Shown here one piece after another: positions 43,483 through 52,631 of a stretch of 64,000 nt of DNA. The first letter of the stretch is position 1; the number at the start of each line of letters is the position of its first letter. The DNA lies in contig PLCA01000016.1 of the NCBI GenBank assembly GCA_003134685.1, positions 361,988-425,987 of the forward strand, read 5' to 3'. Under the pieces are notes generated by a model. It did no database searches and was not told where the DNA came from. It saw only the letters and a program-made list of their open reading frames with translations. The translations under genes and the position numbers were made by a program. This stretch comes from Gemmatimonadota bacterium (lineage in GTDB: Bacteria > Gemmatimonadota > Gemmatimonadetes > Gemmatimonadales > Gemmatimonadaceae).

Positions 43483-44859
43483 TTAGTTGCCCTTCCCCCG
43501 CGCTTCACGCCACGCGCGCGTTGGGTCATCGTCCGGGTCGGGCGTCTCCTGCGGCGGTCTGATCTGCTCCGAAACGTTACGTAGATTGACGCGGATCCGC
43601 GTCCACGTTGAGGATCGGCCGCGCATCGAATCGACCAGGACGTCATCGACGGCGAGATTTGACGCCGCATCTGGAAACTTCGCCTTCCACCGCTCGAGCC
43701 CTGCCAGCGCCGCCTCCCTGTCTGGCGAGTTGGCGACGACGATCAGCGGCATCTTCGCGCGCGGTTTAGCGAACCGTGCTGAAAGTTCCCTCGATGGTGC
43801 TCGCGTCGCTGTCTTCTTCACCGCTGCCTTCTTAGTCGCCGACTTTGTCGCCGACTTTGCGCGTGACGGAGCGACGCGTGTCGACTCGCCTTCCATCTTG
43901 CGAAAGTGTGGCGGCCAGGGCGCGTCGCCAAGTCCGGCTGCTTCGTCGCGGCCAGCTAGTTCAAGCAACTGTTCCAGTGAACCGGGCGTTAGCTCCATCC
44001 GCGCATTCGGATCCCCGATCGCTTTGAACCGCGCCGGCATAGTCAGCACCGTGAAATCGGCCGGCTCGCAATCCCGAACCTCCTCCCAGCGCAGTGGCGC
44101 CGAGACACGCGCGTCGGGCAGCGGGCGTATCGAGTAGGCAGAGCAGGTCGTGCGGTCCTTCGCGTTCTGGTTGTAGTCGAGAAAGACGCCGTGGCGCTCC
44201 TCCTTCCACCATTTTGACGTCGCGATCTTCGGTGCGCGCCGTTCGATCTCGCGGGACAACGCGAGGGCGGCGCGTCTCACTTCGGTGAACGACCACCGGT
44301 GCTGGATGCGAACGTTGACGTGCATTCCACGCGAGCCACTCGTCTTCGGCCAGCCACGCAATCCCATCTCCTCGAGCAGACCCTTAACCTCCATCGCCAC
44401 CCGCCGCACGTCTTCCCATTCCACGCCGGGAATCGGATCGAGATCGATGCGCAGCTCGTCGGGATGATCGAGGTCATTCGTGCGCACGGCGTGCGGGTGC
44501 AGCTCGATGCAGCCGAGGTTGACGATCCAGGTGAGGCCGGCCGCGTCGTCGACGACCACCTCTTCAGCGGTGCGCCCGGATGGAAATGAGAGCGTGACGG
44601 TCCTCAGCCACTCCGGACGATTCTCGGGCGCGCGCTTCTGGTAAAACGGCGGCTTCTCCGCGCCGTCGACAAAGCGCTTGAGCATGCTCGGCCGATCGCG
44701 TATACCGGCGACGGCTCCGCTCGCGACCGACAGGTAGTACTGAACGACGTCGAGCTTGGAGAGCTTGACGTCGCGTGAGAAGTAGGGCTTGTCCGGATTG
44801 CTGATGCGGACCTCGCGCCCCTCAACCGTGAGAATCTCCACCGCCTCTTTCTTTGCCAT
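43483..44859 (-). CDS. NHEJ polymerase (LigD PolDom-type primase-polymerase)
   Basis: 458 aa. Archaeo-eukaryotic primase fold: ISNPDKPYFS at the start, WIVNLGCIELHPH, catalytic Asp139/Asp141 in RIDLDP, SGSRGMHVNV (174-183) with the nucleotide-binding Ser/His, and RTTCSAYSIRPLPDARVS. After about residue 300 a Lys/Ala-rich linker leads to an extra C-terminal region of unknown role. It adds ribo- or deoxynucleotides at broken ends. With the ligase at 32391 it makes a split LigD-like pair. Confidence 0.88.
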   Translation of the reverse strand: MAKKEAVEILTVEGREVRISNPDKPYFSRDVKLSKLDVVQYYLSVASGAVAGIRDRPSMLKRFVDGAEKPPFYQKRAPENRPEWLRTVTLSFPSGRTAEEVVVDDAAGLTWIVNLGCIELHPHAVRTNDLDHPDELRIDLDPIPGVEWEDVRRVAMEVKGLLEEMGLRGWPKTSGSRGMHVNVRIQHRWSFTEVRRAALALSREIERRAPKIATSKWWKEERHGVFLDYNQNAKDRTTCSAYSIRPLPDARVSAPLRWEEVRDCEPADFTVLTMPARFKAIGDPNARMELTPGSLEQLLELAGRDEAAGLGDAPWPPHFRKMEGESTRVAPSRAKSATKSATKKAAVKKTATRAPSRELSARFAKPRAKMPLIVVANSPDREAALAGLERWKAKFPDAASNLAVDDVLVDSMRGRSSTWTRIRVNLRNVSEQIRPPQETPDPDDDPTRAWREARGKGN

Positions 44860-44931
44860 CGTCTCTTTGCCCGGGAATCCTATTGCAGAAACTACAACGC
44901 CATCCGAGAGGCTCGTCCGTCCATGCCGGAC

Positions 44932-45456
44932 TCAGCCCCTTGCGCCGCGCGGACGTCTATCCGAACCCAGCGGCGAATCAGGATCCAGATTGACGAACGT
45001 GAGACCACCCGCCGCGTCCACTTCGCAGCGGTACACCAGCACGTCCCCTTCGCTAGCAAATTCACGGCGTCGCGCTAGAAGATCGACCGCATCGAGCTCC
45101 TGTCGGGCGCGGAGCTCCGCGATGGTTGCCCACGGGAGCTTGCGACGATAGTCCGCGCATGCCGCCTCGATTCGACCGGCTGCTGATGGGCCGTGAAAGA
45201 GAAGTATCACGCGTCTCACCGCGTGCAGCTCCACCAGATACTTGCACTCGGCGCACATCTGTTGGGCCCGAACTGGATCGGTGCCGCTCGAGGCAAGCGC
45301 GCCGCCGCCGCCCGGAACATAGAAGCGGTCGTATCGTGTGATCTTGAACTCGCGCGCGAGAAACGCGTCGGTCGCTTCCTGCAACCGCCCATCCGAGCAG
45401 GCTACAACCATTGCGTTTGGTCGCGCCGGAGTCCAGCGAAGCTCAGGTTCCGTCAC
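44932..45456 (-). CDS. Beta-carbonic-anhydrase-like protein, one zinc ligand replaced
   Basis: 174 aa. ACSDGR (Cys20, with the Asp/Arg dyad) and RYDRFYVPGGGGAL match the start of beta-carbonic anhydrases, and ILLFHGPS carries the His (88). The usual third ligand in HxxC is Ser91 (HGPS). So one zinc ligand appears lost and catalysis is doubtful. It may be a regulatory or metal-independent relative. Confidence 0.65.
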   Translation of the reverse strand: MTEPELRWTPARPNAMVVACSDGRLQEATDAFLAREFKITRYDRFYVPGGGGALASSGTDPVRAQQMCAECKYLVELHAVRRVILLFHGPSAAGRIEAACADYRRKLPWATIAELRARQELDAVDLLARRREFASEGDVLVYRCEVDAAGGLTFVNLDPDSPLGSDRRPRGARG

Positions 45457-45473
45457 ATCCGTCGATTCGATGG

Positions 45474-45499
45474 ACTATCATTCGGTCGAAGTTACTGTT
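45474..45499 (+). repeat. Dispersed 26-bp repeat, copy 2
   Basis: Matches 27625-27650 at 23 of 26 bp, same orientation; lies just before a single-helix membrane protein gene. Confidence 0.4.
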
Positions 45500-45556
45500 T
45501 CCGTGAAATGTCGCTCTTCAGTTCTGCTGATTCACAAGAAGCGAGGACAGACTCAT

Positions 45557-46117
45557 TTGCTCCAACTAACACTCGTCGCAATACTGCTCGCGGGTGCCGT
45601 CTACATGTATTGGCGAAGCAAGCAGAGTCAAGAGCAACCGCCAATCGGTATGACGGACGAGCAAATCAAGCAACATTGGCGCAAGCTCGGCTTCTTCTGC
45701 GAGCTGGACGTTGAGAGGAAGCGATGGACACTGACGGGATCTCGAGCCGGGCTGCTCTACTTTCCTGACCTATTGCTCGGTTATGTCGCGGATCCACAAA
45801 ACGCGCCGGACCGTGAGCACCAGCGTTACGGACCTTACGGATCTCTCGAAGTAATGACGTGGCCTGATGCGGGATTCGATGGCAACGCAATTCGTGGTTC
45901 TTTGACGGGTCTCGCCCGCCTCGCCGAGCTCATCGAGGCCAAACTTACTACCGCCGAACCCGGCTCGCGGATTGTGATCCGCGAGGAGTTCGCAGAGAAT
46001 AGTCCATACTCTCTTGTTCTCGATGTCAGAGCGGATGGATTCGACCCGGCGTCAGCAGATCGTGAACGCCTGGGCGCTCCTACCGAACCGAAGCCCCCAG
46101 CTGACAAGAAACCATAG
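45557..46117 (+). CDS. Single-helix membrane protein of unknown function
   Basis: 186 aa from TTG 45557 (GAGGA lies about 9 nt upstream); the frame is open further left but without a convincing start. One N-terminal helix (LLQLTLVAILLAGAVYMYW), then an alpha/beta domain with MTDEQIKQHWRKLGFFCELD, GLLYFPDLLLGYVADP and SLEVMTWPDAGFDG. C-terminal tail is Pro/Lys-rich. No family assigned. Confidence 0.6.
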   Translation: MLQLTLVAILLAGAVYMYWRSKQSQEQPPIGMTDEQIKQHWRKLGFFCELDVERKRWTLTGSRAGLLYFPDLLLGYVADPQNAPDREHQRYGPYGSLEVMTWPDAGFDGNAIRGSLTGLARLAELIEAKLTTAEPGSRIVIREEFAENSPYSLVLDVRADGFDPASADRERLGAPTEPKPPADKKP

Positions 46118-46155
46118 GGGAAACTCTCAGATGACTCTTCAGTGCGAGGGTGCGA

Positions 46156-47046
46156 TCAGCTCGGCGGTGCCGATTCGTTAACCAGTCGCTCGTCGCGTTG
46201 AGCAGTCGTGGGCAGCCGGTCTCGTACACCAATCGCAGCCTCCGCGCGCGACAACAGGCGCTTGTCGTCAATCCGCGTCGCCCAATCCGCAAACGCCGCT
46301 GTTGGTCCCCTCCATTCCATTTGATCGACATTATCGAAGAGCGGCGCGTCGGTCTTCAGCGTGGCGAGCGTCTTAAACAGAATGGCGCGCTCGCGCCCAG
46401 CTCCGAGTGTCGCTGGGGGAAATGACTCGATCGGTCCGTACTTATTGAGTAGACTCGCGGCTGTGCTCTTTCCGATGCCGGGGATTCCTGGATAACCATC
46501 CTGCGCGTCCCCGACGAGGGCGAGAAAATCCGGGATTAGCGCCGGCTCGACTCCGAACTTCGCGCGCACCGCCTCGGCGTTCCGGACTTGCATGCCCTTA
46601 CGGATGATCTGCACGACGCGGTCGCCACGCACGCTCTGCGCGAGATCCTTGTCGTTGGCCCAGATGCAGACTTTCTCGACACGCGGATCTTCCGCCGCGA
46701 GATGGGCGGCCGAGGCGAGGCCGTCGTCGGCCTCGAGCTCGATCATTGGCCAGACCGCGACTCCCATCGCGGCGAGCGCATCCTCGAGCGGGAGAAACTG
46801 CGCGTTGAGCACGCGGTCGATTCCCTCGCCCGTCTTGTAGTCCGGCCAGAGGTCGTTGCGAAAGGACTCGATCACGTGGTCGGTCGCCACGCCGATGTGG
46901 GTCGCTCCCGTCTCGACCATCTCGAGCACCGAGTGCAGCACTCCGGCAACGGCGGCGAGTGGTTTGTCTTTTCCCTCGTTCCAGCTGCGCTGGCCGTAGA
47001 AGTGGCGGAAAAGCTCGTATGTGCCGTCGATCAGGTGAACGATCAC
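46156..47046 (-). CDS. 5'-3' exonuclease (Pol I N-domain/flap endonuclease type)
   Basis: 296 aa. DGTYELFRHFYG, FRNDLWPDYKTGEG, ELEADDGLASAAHLA and DKDLAQSV carry the acidic metal ligands, and DFLALVGDAQDGYPGIPGIGKSTAASLL contains the H3TH DNA-binding motif. A stand-alone FEN-like nuclease, removing primers or flaps. It overlaps the BlaI gene by 4 bp (ATGA), so it is the third gene of an M56-BlaI-exonuclease unit. Confidence 0.88.
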   Translation of the reverse strand: MIVHLIDGTYELFRHFYGQRSWNEGKDKPLAAVAGVLHSVLEMVETGATHIGVATDHVIESFRNDLWPDYKTGEGIDRVLNAQFLPLEDALAAMGVAVWPMIELEADDGLASAAHLAAEDPRVEKVCIWANDKDLAQSVRGDRVVQIIRKGMQVRNAEAVRAKFGVEPALIPDFLALVGDAQDGYPGIPGIGKSTAASLLNKYGPIESFPPATLGAGRERAILFKTLATLKTDAPLFDNVDQMEWRGPTAAFADWATRIDDKRLLSRAEAAIGVRDRLPTTAQRDERLVNESAPPS

Positions 47047-47423
47047 TTCTTCTGGCGCTTCGGCGCGCGCTTCAACAGCTCGCGCATGCGCTCGAGCTCC
47101 TTTGCGGACAAGCGCTGTTGCTGCACGAGGTGAGCGAGGAGCTTGATTGGCGACCCGCCATAGATCTTGTCCAGCACTCGGCCCAACGCGGTCTCTCCGG
47201 CTGCCTCGGCTTTGATCACGGGAAAGTAGACGTGCGTCTTACCCTCGCCGCGCCGGTGCGACACGTAACCCTTGATCTCGAGCGTTCGAATCATGCTGGA
47301 GATGCTCGTGTACGCGAGGTCCGGGTCGACCCGGTCCCGGACTTGGGTTACCGTCGCCTCGCCGCGATCCCAGAGCACACTCATTATGTCCAGCTCGCGC
47401 TGGGTCAGATGGAGATCTGTCAT
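47043..47423 (-). CDS. BlaI/MecI-type repressor
   Basis: 126 aa winged-helix protein: LTQRELDIMSVLWDRGEATVTQVRDRV, AYTSISSMIRTLEIKGYVSHRRGEGKTHVYFPVI. The C-terminal dimerisation helices are present. It should bind dyad operators and be cleaved on signal from the M56 protein encoded just upstream. No beta-lactamase gene is nearby. Confidence 0.9.
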   Translation of the reverse strand: MTDLHLTQRELDIMSVLWDRGEATVTQVRDRVDPDLAYTSISSMIRTLEIKGYVSHRRGEGKTHVYFPVIKAEAAGETALGRVLDKIYGGSPIKLLAHLVQQQRLSAKELERMRELLKRAPKRQKK

Positions 47424-47436
47424 CGTGGGAGGAAGT

Positions 47437-48432
47437 TTACCTCGGTAGTGCGCGCGAAGTGTAGTTCGGGACTGGCGTTGTTGTGCTCGATGTCATTGCG
47501 TGGGATCCATGCGTGAGTACCGGGTGCGGCATCAACAACACGATGGCGAGTAGACCAAGCGCCAGCGCCGGCAACAGGAATCGCTGAACATGCCGGAGCG
47601 GCGTCGGCGCGAGGAGTACCGTTAGCCGGCGCTCCAACGTCCCCACCCCTCCGAGAAGCGCCGGTTGAAGACGCGGACCTCTGCTCGAGGCCAGCGCGAC
47701 CTTGAGCAGCAGCTCTCCGTACGCAGTCGCGTCGCCCAGTCCGGATACTACCCGGTTGTCGCAGTCCATCTCGACCGCGAGGCACAGCCGCCGAAGCTGC
47801 CACCACATGGCAAGATTCCACGGCATCAGGATTAGCGGGAGCGAGGCTACGAAAAGAAGGCGCGCATCGTGTGACCTTCGATGCTCCTCCTCGTGACGGA
47901 GGACATATTGGCGCTGCGGTCGCGGCAGGGCGAGCACCCACCGCGGGACCAGGACGAGGGAGCGAAACAATCCGACCGTGGCAGGCCCGATCGAGTCGGT
48001 GACGACTACCGGAAAACCGTCGACGATTGAAGATCCATCAGCGTCGCCCCGTTCCCCGCGTGACAGACTTACCAGGCGTGACACGCGCCACGCATTGGCC
48101 AGGCCCCATAGCACGAGAACCGCGGAAACAGTGATCCACACGCGATTAATGCTCGTATCGTACGATTCGATACGCGCCCACCATGCGGGGTCCAACGCGG
48201 TGAGGTATGCCGTTCCGAACGCCTGCCCCAGAGGTGGCTGCACCGCCTGCTGCACATCAAGGACGGACACCATGTGGTGTCCCCGATAATAGCCAGGAAG
48301 GATCATGGAGATCGGGATGACTGCAAACCACAGCCAACGACGCGGAAACGTCGCTGGCAACACGCGCTCGACCAGGATCCCGGCAACGGCCAGGAGCATG
48401 CCGACGGCGTTGACATAGAGAATGCAGAGCAT
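47437..48432 (-). CDS. M56 (BlaR1/MecR1-like) membrane sensor peptidase
   Basis: 331 aa from ATG 48432; upstream in-frame residues lack membrane character. Helices near the N-terminus, then the zinc motif HEEEH (180-184) in LRHEEEHRRSHD and the later EMDCDNRV. There is no C-terminal penicillin-binding sensor domain; the protein ends with one more helix and a short tail, so the signal sensed is unknown. It pairs with the BlaI gene 13 bp downstream. Confidence 0.85.
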   Translation of the reverse strand: MLCILYVNAVGMLLAVAGILVERVLPATFPRRWLWFAVIPISMILPGYYRGHHMVSVLDVQQAVQPPLGQAFGTAYLTALDPAWWARIESYDTSINRVWITVSAVLVLWGLANAWRVSRLVSLSRGERGDADGSSIVDGFPVVVTDSIGPATVGLFRSLVLVPRWVLALPRPQRQYVLRHEEEHRRSHDARLLFVASLPLILMPWNLAMWWQLRRLCLAVEMDCDNRVVSGLGDATAYGELLLKVALASSRGPRLQPALLGGVGTLERRLTVLLAPTPLRHVQRFLLPALALGLLAIVLLMPHPVLTHGSHAMTSSTTTPVPNYTSRALPR

Positions 48433-48624
48433 GATTGACGCGTTCCTCCTCCTGAGGCGTACGGGGAGAGGTCGCCCGCGGTTTCGTGAACGAGCCAACA
48501 ATCGGGGCAAGGCCGCCATTCAATGCCGGTTGTTTGAAACTGAAAACTAAGTTATTCCGTACTCCGGGTAGATCCCCGCATGGCAGCCACGAGTCTCCGG
48601 AGAGGTGACAAAGGTGCAGCCCAC

Positions 48625-49302
48625 ATGACTCGCACGACGAACGCAAGGATTGCGGGCTTCACGTTCCTCTTCTACATCGCAGTCGGAGTCGCCGCCATGG
48701 TTTTGTTCGGCCGAGCGACTCGGGGAGAAGGGATGGCGGCGAAGCTCGCGAGCATCGCTCAACACGCGACATACGTGCGCCTCACGGTGATTCTCACGCT
48801 GCTCGCGGGTTTCTGCGCCCTCGTACTCGCCGTGACACTCTATGCGATCACGCGCGACGAGGATCCCGATCTCGCGCTGCTGGCCATGACGTGTCGTGTC
48901 GCTGAAGGCATCACCGGGATCTTCGTAGCGAGTACGCTGGGACTGCTGTGGCTCGCGACAGCCACGGGAACCGATGCACCGGACACCGCAGCAGCGCGCG
49001 CCCTCGGCGCGTTCCTTCTCAGGATGGAAGCGTGGAGCCCGGGCGCGATTTTCTTCGCCGTGGGCAGCACGATCTTCTCCTGGCTTCTCCTGCGCGGCCG
49101 GATGATCCCTTTGGGACTGGCCCGGCTCGGTGTGTTTGCGTCGGCCCTGCTCGTCGTGATCCTTCCCCTGCAGCTCGTCGGGCTGGCCGGCGGTTGGGTC
49201 ACCACGTTCATGTGGTTACCGGCGTTGGTGTTCGAGCTGGCGCTGGCGCTGTGGCTCCTCGTCAAAGGCGTCGCCGCGCCGGCGGGGAGGCAATCGGCAT
49301 GA
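48625..49302 (+). CDS. DUF4386 membrane protein
   Basis: 225 aa from ATG 48625 (AAAGGTG upstream); the frame extends to 48580. Six to seven helices; NARIAGFTFLFYIAVGVAAMVLFG, YVRLTVILTLLAGFCALVLAVTLYAI and FRVAEGITGIF-type block (CRVAEGITGIF) are typical. This is the intact counterpart of the remnant at 14500. Function unknown. Its stop overlaps the next ATG. Confidence 0.82.
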   Translation: MTRTTNARIAGFTFLFYIAVGVAAMVLFGRATRGEGMAAKLASIAQHATYVRLTVILTLLAGFCALVLAVTLYAITRDEDPDLALLAMTCRVAEGITGIFVASTLGLLWLATATGTDAPDTAAARALGAFLLRMEAWSPGAIFFAVGSTIFSWLLLRGRMIPLGLARLGVFASALLVVILPLQLVGLAGGWVTTFMWLPALVFELALALWLLVKGVAAPAGRQSA

Positions 49303-50000
49303 GCTTGCTGCCTATCCACATCGTCGCTGGGCTGATCGCGATCGTTGCGGGATTCGTTGCGGTCTTTGCGCTCAAGGGAATGAAGTTGCACCGGAAGAGT
49401 GGGATGATCTTTGTCTACGCCATGGTGATTCTGTCGCTCACTGGTGCAGTGATGGCGACTTTCAAGCACCAGACCAGCAACGTGATTGGCGGTTCGCTGG
49501 CCTTCTATATGGTGACTACCGCGTTGCTTACGGTCCGTCGCCGCGATCGCGACTTTCACTGGATAGACGTCGGCGCCTTCCTGGTTGGGGCCACAGTTGG
49601 CGTTCTTGTCATGAAGTTGGGTTTTGATGCGGTGAACACCCCCAGCGGAAAAATCAACGGTGCTCCGGCTGGGATGATGTTCTTCCTTGGCAGCGTGGCA
49701 CTGCTTGCCGCGTTGGGAGACATACGTATGATGCTGGCCGGCGGCCTCGAGGGAGCGCACCGCATCGCGAGGCATTTATGGCGCATGTGCTTTTCGCTGT
49801 TCATCGCCTCCGGTTCGTTTTTCCTGGGCCAGGCAAAGGTGATTCCGAAGCCCATACGCATTTTTCCGCTGCTCGCCATTCCGGCGCTACTGCCGCTGGT
49901 GCTCCTGCTCTATTGGCTGGCGCGGGTGCTGTTCACGAAATGGTATCGTCGTCGCGCCAATGATTTCTTCGAGCCGACGCCTGTTCCTAGCTCCGCTTAG
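49299..50000 (+). CDS. DUF2306-like membrane protein
   Basis: 233 aa from ATG 49299, overlapping the previous stop (ATGA). Six to seven helices: LPIHIVAGLIAIVAGFVAVFALKG, LHRKSGMIFVYAMVILSLTGAVMA with His/Lys positions typical of DUF2306-type proteins. Function unknown; coupled to the DUF4386 gene. Confidence 0.75.
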   Translation: MSLLPIHIVAGLIAIVAGFVAVFALKGMKLHRKSGMIFVYAMVILSLTGAVMATFKHQTSNVIGGSLAFYMVTTALLTVRRRDRDFHWIDVGAFLVGATVGVLVMKLGFDAVNTPSGKINGAPAGMMFFLGSVALLAALGDIRMMLAGGLEGAHRIARHLWRMCFSLFIASGSFFLGQAKVIPKPIRIFPLLAIPALLPLVLLLYWLARVLFTKWYRRRANDFFEPTPVPSSA

Positions 50001-50070
50001 CGCAACGAGGAACAATGGGCTTTTGCCTTGTGCTCAAGGGGCTACGCCCCGCTGTCAACATTTCACGTTG

Positions 50071-51321
50071 ATGACCGCGAAATCCGGGTCTGCAGAACCA
50101 ATCGCCTCGCTGCCCAACGGTCACACCGCTGCTGTCGCTTTGCCGGTGTCCGTGCACGAGCGCATCCAGGCTCTGGATGTCCTCCGCGGCATCGCGGTTG
50201 GCGGCATACTCATGGCGAACGTGCTGGTGTTCTTCGGTCTGATATTCATGTCACCGGATCGCGCCGCCGGCCTGCCTTCCGTAGCTGCCGACAGAGTCGC
50301 GCTATTTCTCGAACACGTCTTTGTCGACGGCAAGTTCTACTCGGTGTTCTCCCTGCTGTTCGGCATCGGCTTCGGCGTGCAGCTCGAACGCGGCGGCAAT
50401 GCGGCGTTGCCGAGGTTCAAGCGGCGTCTGCGCATTCTATTGGGCATCGGCGCGATTCACGCCTTTCTGATCTGGGCCGGCGACATCCTGATGCTGTACG
50501 CGCTCCTCGGTTTCACCATGCCGTGGTTCGCGCGGAAGTCCAATCGCGCGCTCGTGCGGTGGACCGTGATCCTGCTTGCGGTGCCAACAGCGCTCTATGT
50601 CGTCGCGCTCGCCGTCTGGATGCTCGTCGGATCTGGCGCGACTCAGACACCGTCCAGCGCGGCCATGCCCGCGAAGATGCTCGCATACTTTGAAGCCATC
50701 GGCACGGGCGGTTTCAAGGATGCGTTCATCGGCAACCTGGTATTTCTCGGCGGCAGGTGGGCCGACCTGTTTGCTACTGTGCGCTTCCCGAAAGTGCTCG
50801 GCATGTTCGTACTGGGGCTCTGGACCGTGCGCACCGGCATCGCGCTCTCGCCGTCCAGCCGCCGCGCCACGCTTGTCCGGTGGGCAAAGCTCGGTTGGAG
50901 TATCGGCCTGCCAGCGAACCTCATCGCGGCGTGGGCGTTCGACCACTGGTCCTACCTGCCGCCGTCAATTGGAGGGCTCTTGGGAACAGCGATGCAGGGC
51001 GTCGGCGTTCCGATGCTTGCCCTTGGGTACGCCGCTACGGTTGGACTGCTGGTCGTTGACGGCCGGCGTTTTATCACGGTATTCGCGCCAGTCGGCCGCA
51101 TGGCGCTGACGAATTATCTGATGCACTCGATCATCTGTGTCGTGCTGTCATACGGGTTCGGGTTCGCGCTCTGGTGGCGAATCGGCGCCTCGACCGCGAT
51201 GGGAATCGCCGCCGCGATCGTGCTGGTGCAGATTCCGCTCAGCGCCTGGTGGCTCTCGCGCTTCCGCTTCGGACCCGTCGAGTGGATCTGGCGCCGTCTC
51301 ACCTACGGCCGGCCGCTCTAA
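50071..51321 (+). CDS. DUF418 membrane protein
   Basis: 416 aa from ATG 50071. About ten helices. RIQALDVLRGIAVGGILMANV and FSLLFGIGFGVQLERG are DUF418/YeiB signatures; GRMALTNYLMHSIICV and FGPVEWIWRRLTYG close the protein. YeiB-type proteins may move acyl groups or small metabolites across the membrane; function unproven. Confidence 0.87.
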   Translation: MTAKSGSAEPIASLPNGHTAAVALPVSVHERIQALDVLRGIAVGGILMANVLVFFGLIFMSPDRAAGLPSVAADRVALFLEHVFVDGKFYSVFSLLFGIGFGVQLERGGNAALPRFKRRLRILLGIGAIHAFLIWAGDILMLYALLGFTMPWFARKSNRALVRWTVILLAVPTALYVVALAVWMLVGSGATQTPSSAAMPAKMLAYFEAIGTGGFKDAFIGNLVFLGGRWADLFATVRFPKVLGMFVLGLWTVRTGIALSPSSRRATLVRWAKLGWSIGLPANLIAAWAFDHWSYLPPSIGGLLGTAMQGVGVPMLALGYAATVGLLVVDGRRFITVFAPVGRMALTNYLMHSIICVVLSYGFGFALWWRIGASTAMGIAAAIVLVQIPLSAWWLSRFRFGPVEWIWRRLTYGRPL

Positions 51322-51429
51322 AATCCTCGGCCTGCCGTCGCCGTTTTACTTCGATGACTGAAATTCGGGCGCTACATAGATAAATTGCTTCTTCTCCACA
51401 GTCAGAAGCGCCCTTCAACTCCGACGAAA

Positions 51430-52473
51430 ATGTCATTGATCAAAGCGTATGCGGCCCAGGGGCCGGACACTCCTCTCGCTCCTTTCCAGATCGATCGCCG
51501 AGCGCTGAGGCCGAAGGACATTCAGCTCGAGATTCTCTACTGCGGCGTGTGCCACTCCGACATCCACATGGCGCGCAACGAGTGGAAGCAGACGATTTAT
51601 CCCATCGTTCCGGGCCACGAGATCGTGGGCAGAGTAACCGCGGTTGGCGACAAGGTCACGAAATTCCGGCGTGGTGAGCTCGCCGGCGTCGGAGTCATGG
51701 TCGAATCGTGCCGCGAGTGCGTCAACTGCAAGAAGGGTCTCGAGCAGTACTGCAAGGTGGGCATGGTGGGCACGTATAGCGCTCGTGACAAGAACGGCGA
51801 TGTCACGCAGGGCGGCTATTCAAAGCAGGTCGTCGTCGACGAGAATTACGTTCTGCGCGTTTCCGACAAGCTTCCGCTCGCCGGAGTGGCGCCCCTTCTC
51901 TGCGCCGGCATCACCACTTATTCGCCGCTCCGCCACTGGAAAGTCGGCAAAGGCGACAAGCTTGGCGTGGTCGGGCTTGGTGGCCTCGGCCACATGGCGG
52001 TTAAGCTCGCAGCTTCATTCGGTGCCGAAGTAACGATGTTGAGCACTTCGCCCACCAAGGAAAAGGATGCGCGACGTCTGGGTGCGCAGAAGTTTGCGCT
52101 CACGAGCGATGCCGCGCAGCTCAAGCAGCTGGCTGGATATTTCGACTTCATCATCGACACCGTTTCGGCCAAACACGATTACAACCTTTATCTCCATTTG
52201 TTGGATACCGATGGCGTCATGATCTGCGTCGGCGCACCGCCCACGCCCGCCGAAGTGGCGGTGTTCAGCCTGATAGGCGGCCGGCGCAGCCTGGCGGGTT
52301 CGGGGATCGGCGGCATTGCGGAAACGCAGGAGATGCTGGACTACTGCGCGGAACACGGCATCACCTCCGACATCGAGGTGATCGACATCGCATCCGTCAA
52401 CAAAGCCTACGAGCGCATCCTGAAGAGTGACGTACGCTACCGCTTTGTGATCGACATGGCCTCGTTGACCTGA
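51430..52473 (+). CDS. Zinc-dependent alcohol dehydrogenase, YahK/CAD-like, NADP(H)-type
   Basis: 347 aa from ATG 51430. Catalytic zinc: Cys in CGVCHSD and His in PGHEIVG; structural zinc: four Cys in SCRECVNCKKGLEQYC. The Rossmann motif GLGGLGHMAVKLA is followed by STSPTKEKDA, the Ser/Thr/Lys pattern associated with NADP preference. It should reduce aldehydes to alcohols, for example aromatic or short-chain ones. Confidence 0.9.
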   Translation: MSLIKAYAAQGPDTPLAPFQIDRRALRPKDIQLEILYCGVCHSDIHMARNEWKQTIYPIVPGHEIVGRVTAVGDKVTKFRRGELAGVGVMVESCRECVNCKKGLEQYCKVGMVGTYSARDKNGDVTQGGYSKQVVVDENYVLRVSDKLPLAGVAPLLCAGITTYSPLRHWKVGKGDKLGVVGLGGLGHMAVKLAASFGAEVTMLSTSPTKEKDARRLGAQKFALTSDAAQLKQLAGYFDFIIDTVSAKHDYNLYLHLLDTDGVMICVGAPPTPAEVAVFSLIGGRRSLAGSGIGGIAETQEMLDYCAEHGITSDIEVIDIASVNKAYERILKSDVRYRFVIDMASLT

Positions 52474-52631
52474 GGGGCGTGCCCGTCCCGGGCGACGCCC
52501 TACGACGGGTCATTCATCAATCCTCCCGACACCGACATCGCAGATCCCTGTCGCCGCCCTTCCGCGCCCCGGGAAGAGTGCTACTTTGGCCTCGTCAAAC
52601 AATTCATGGCCTTTGGCCAGGAGGGGTGCTC

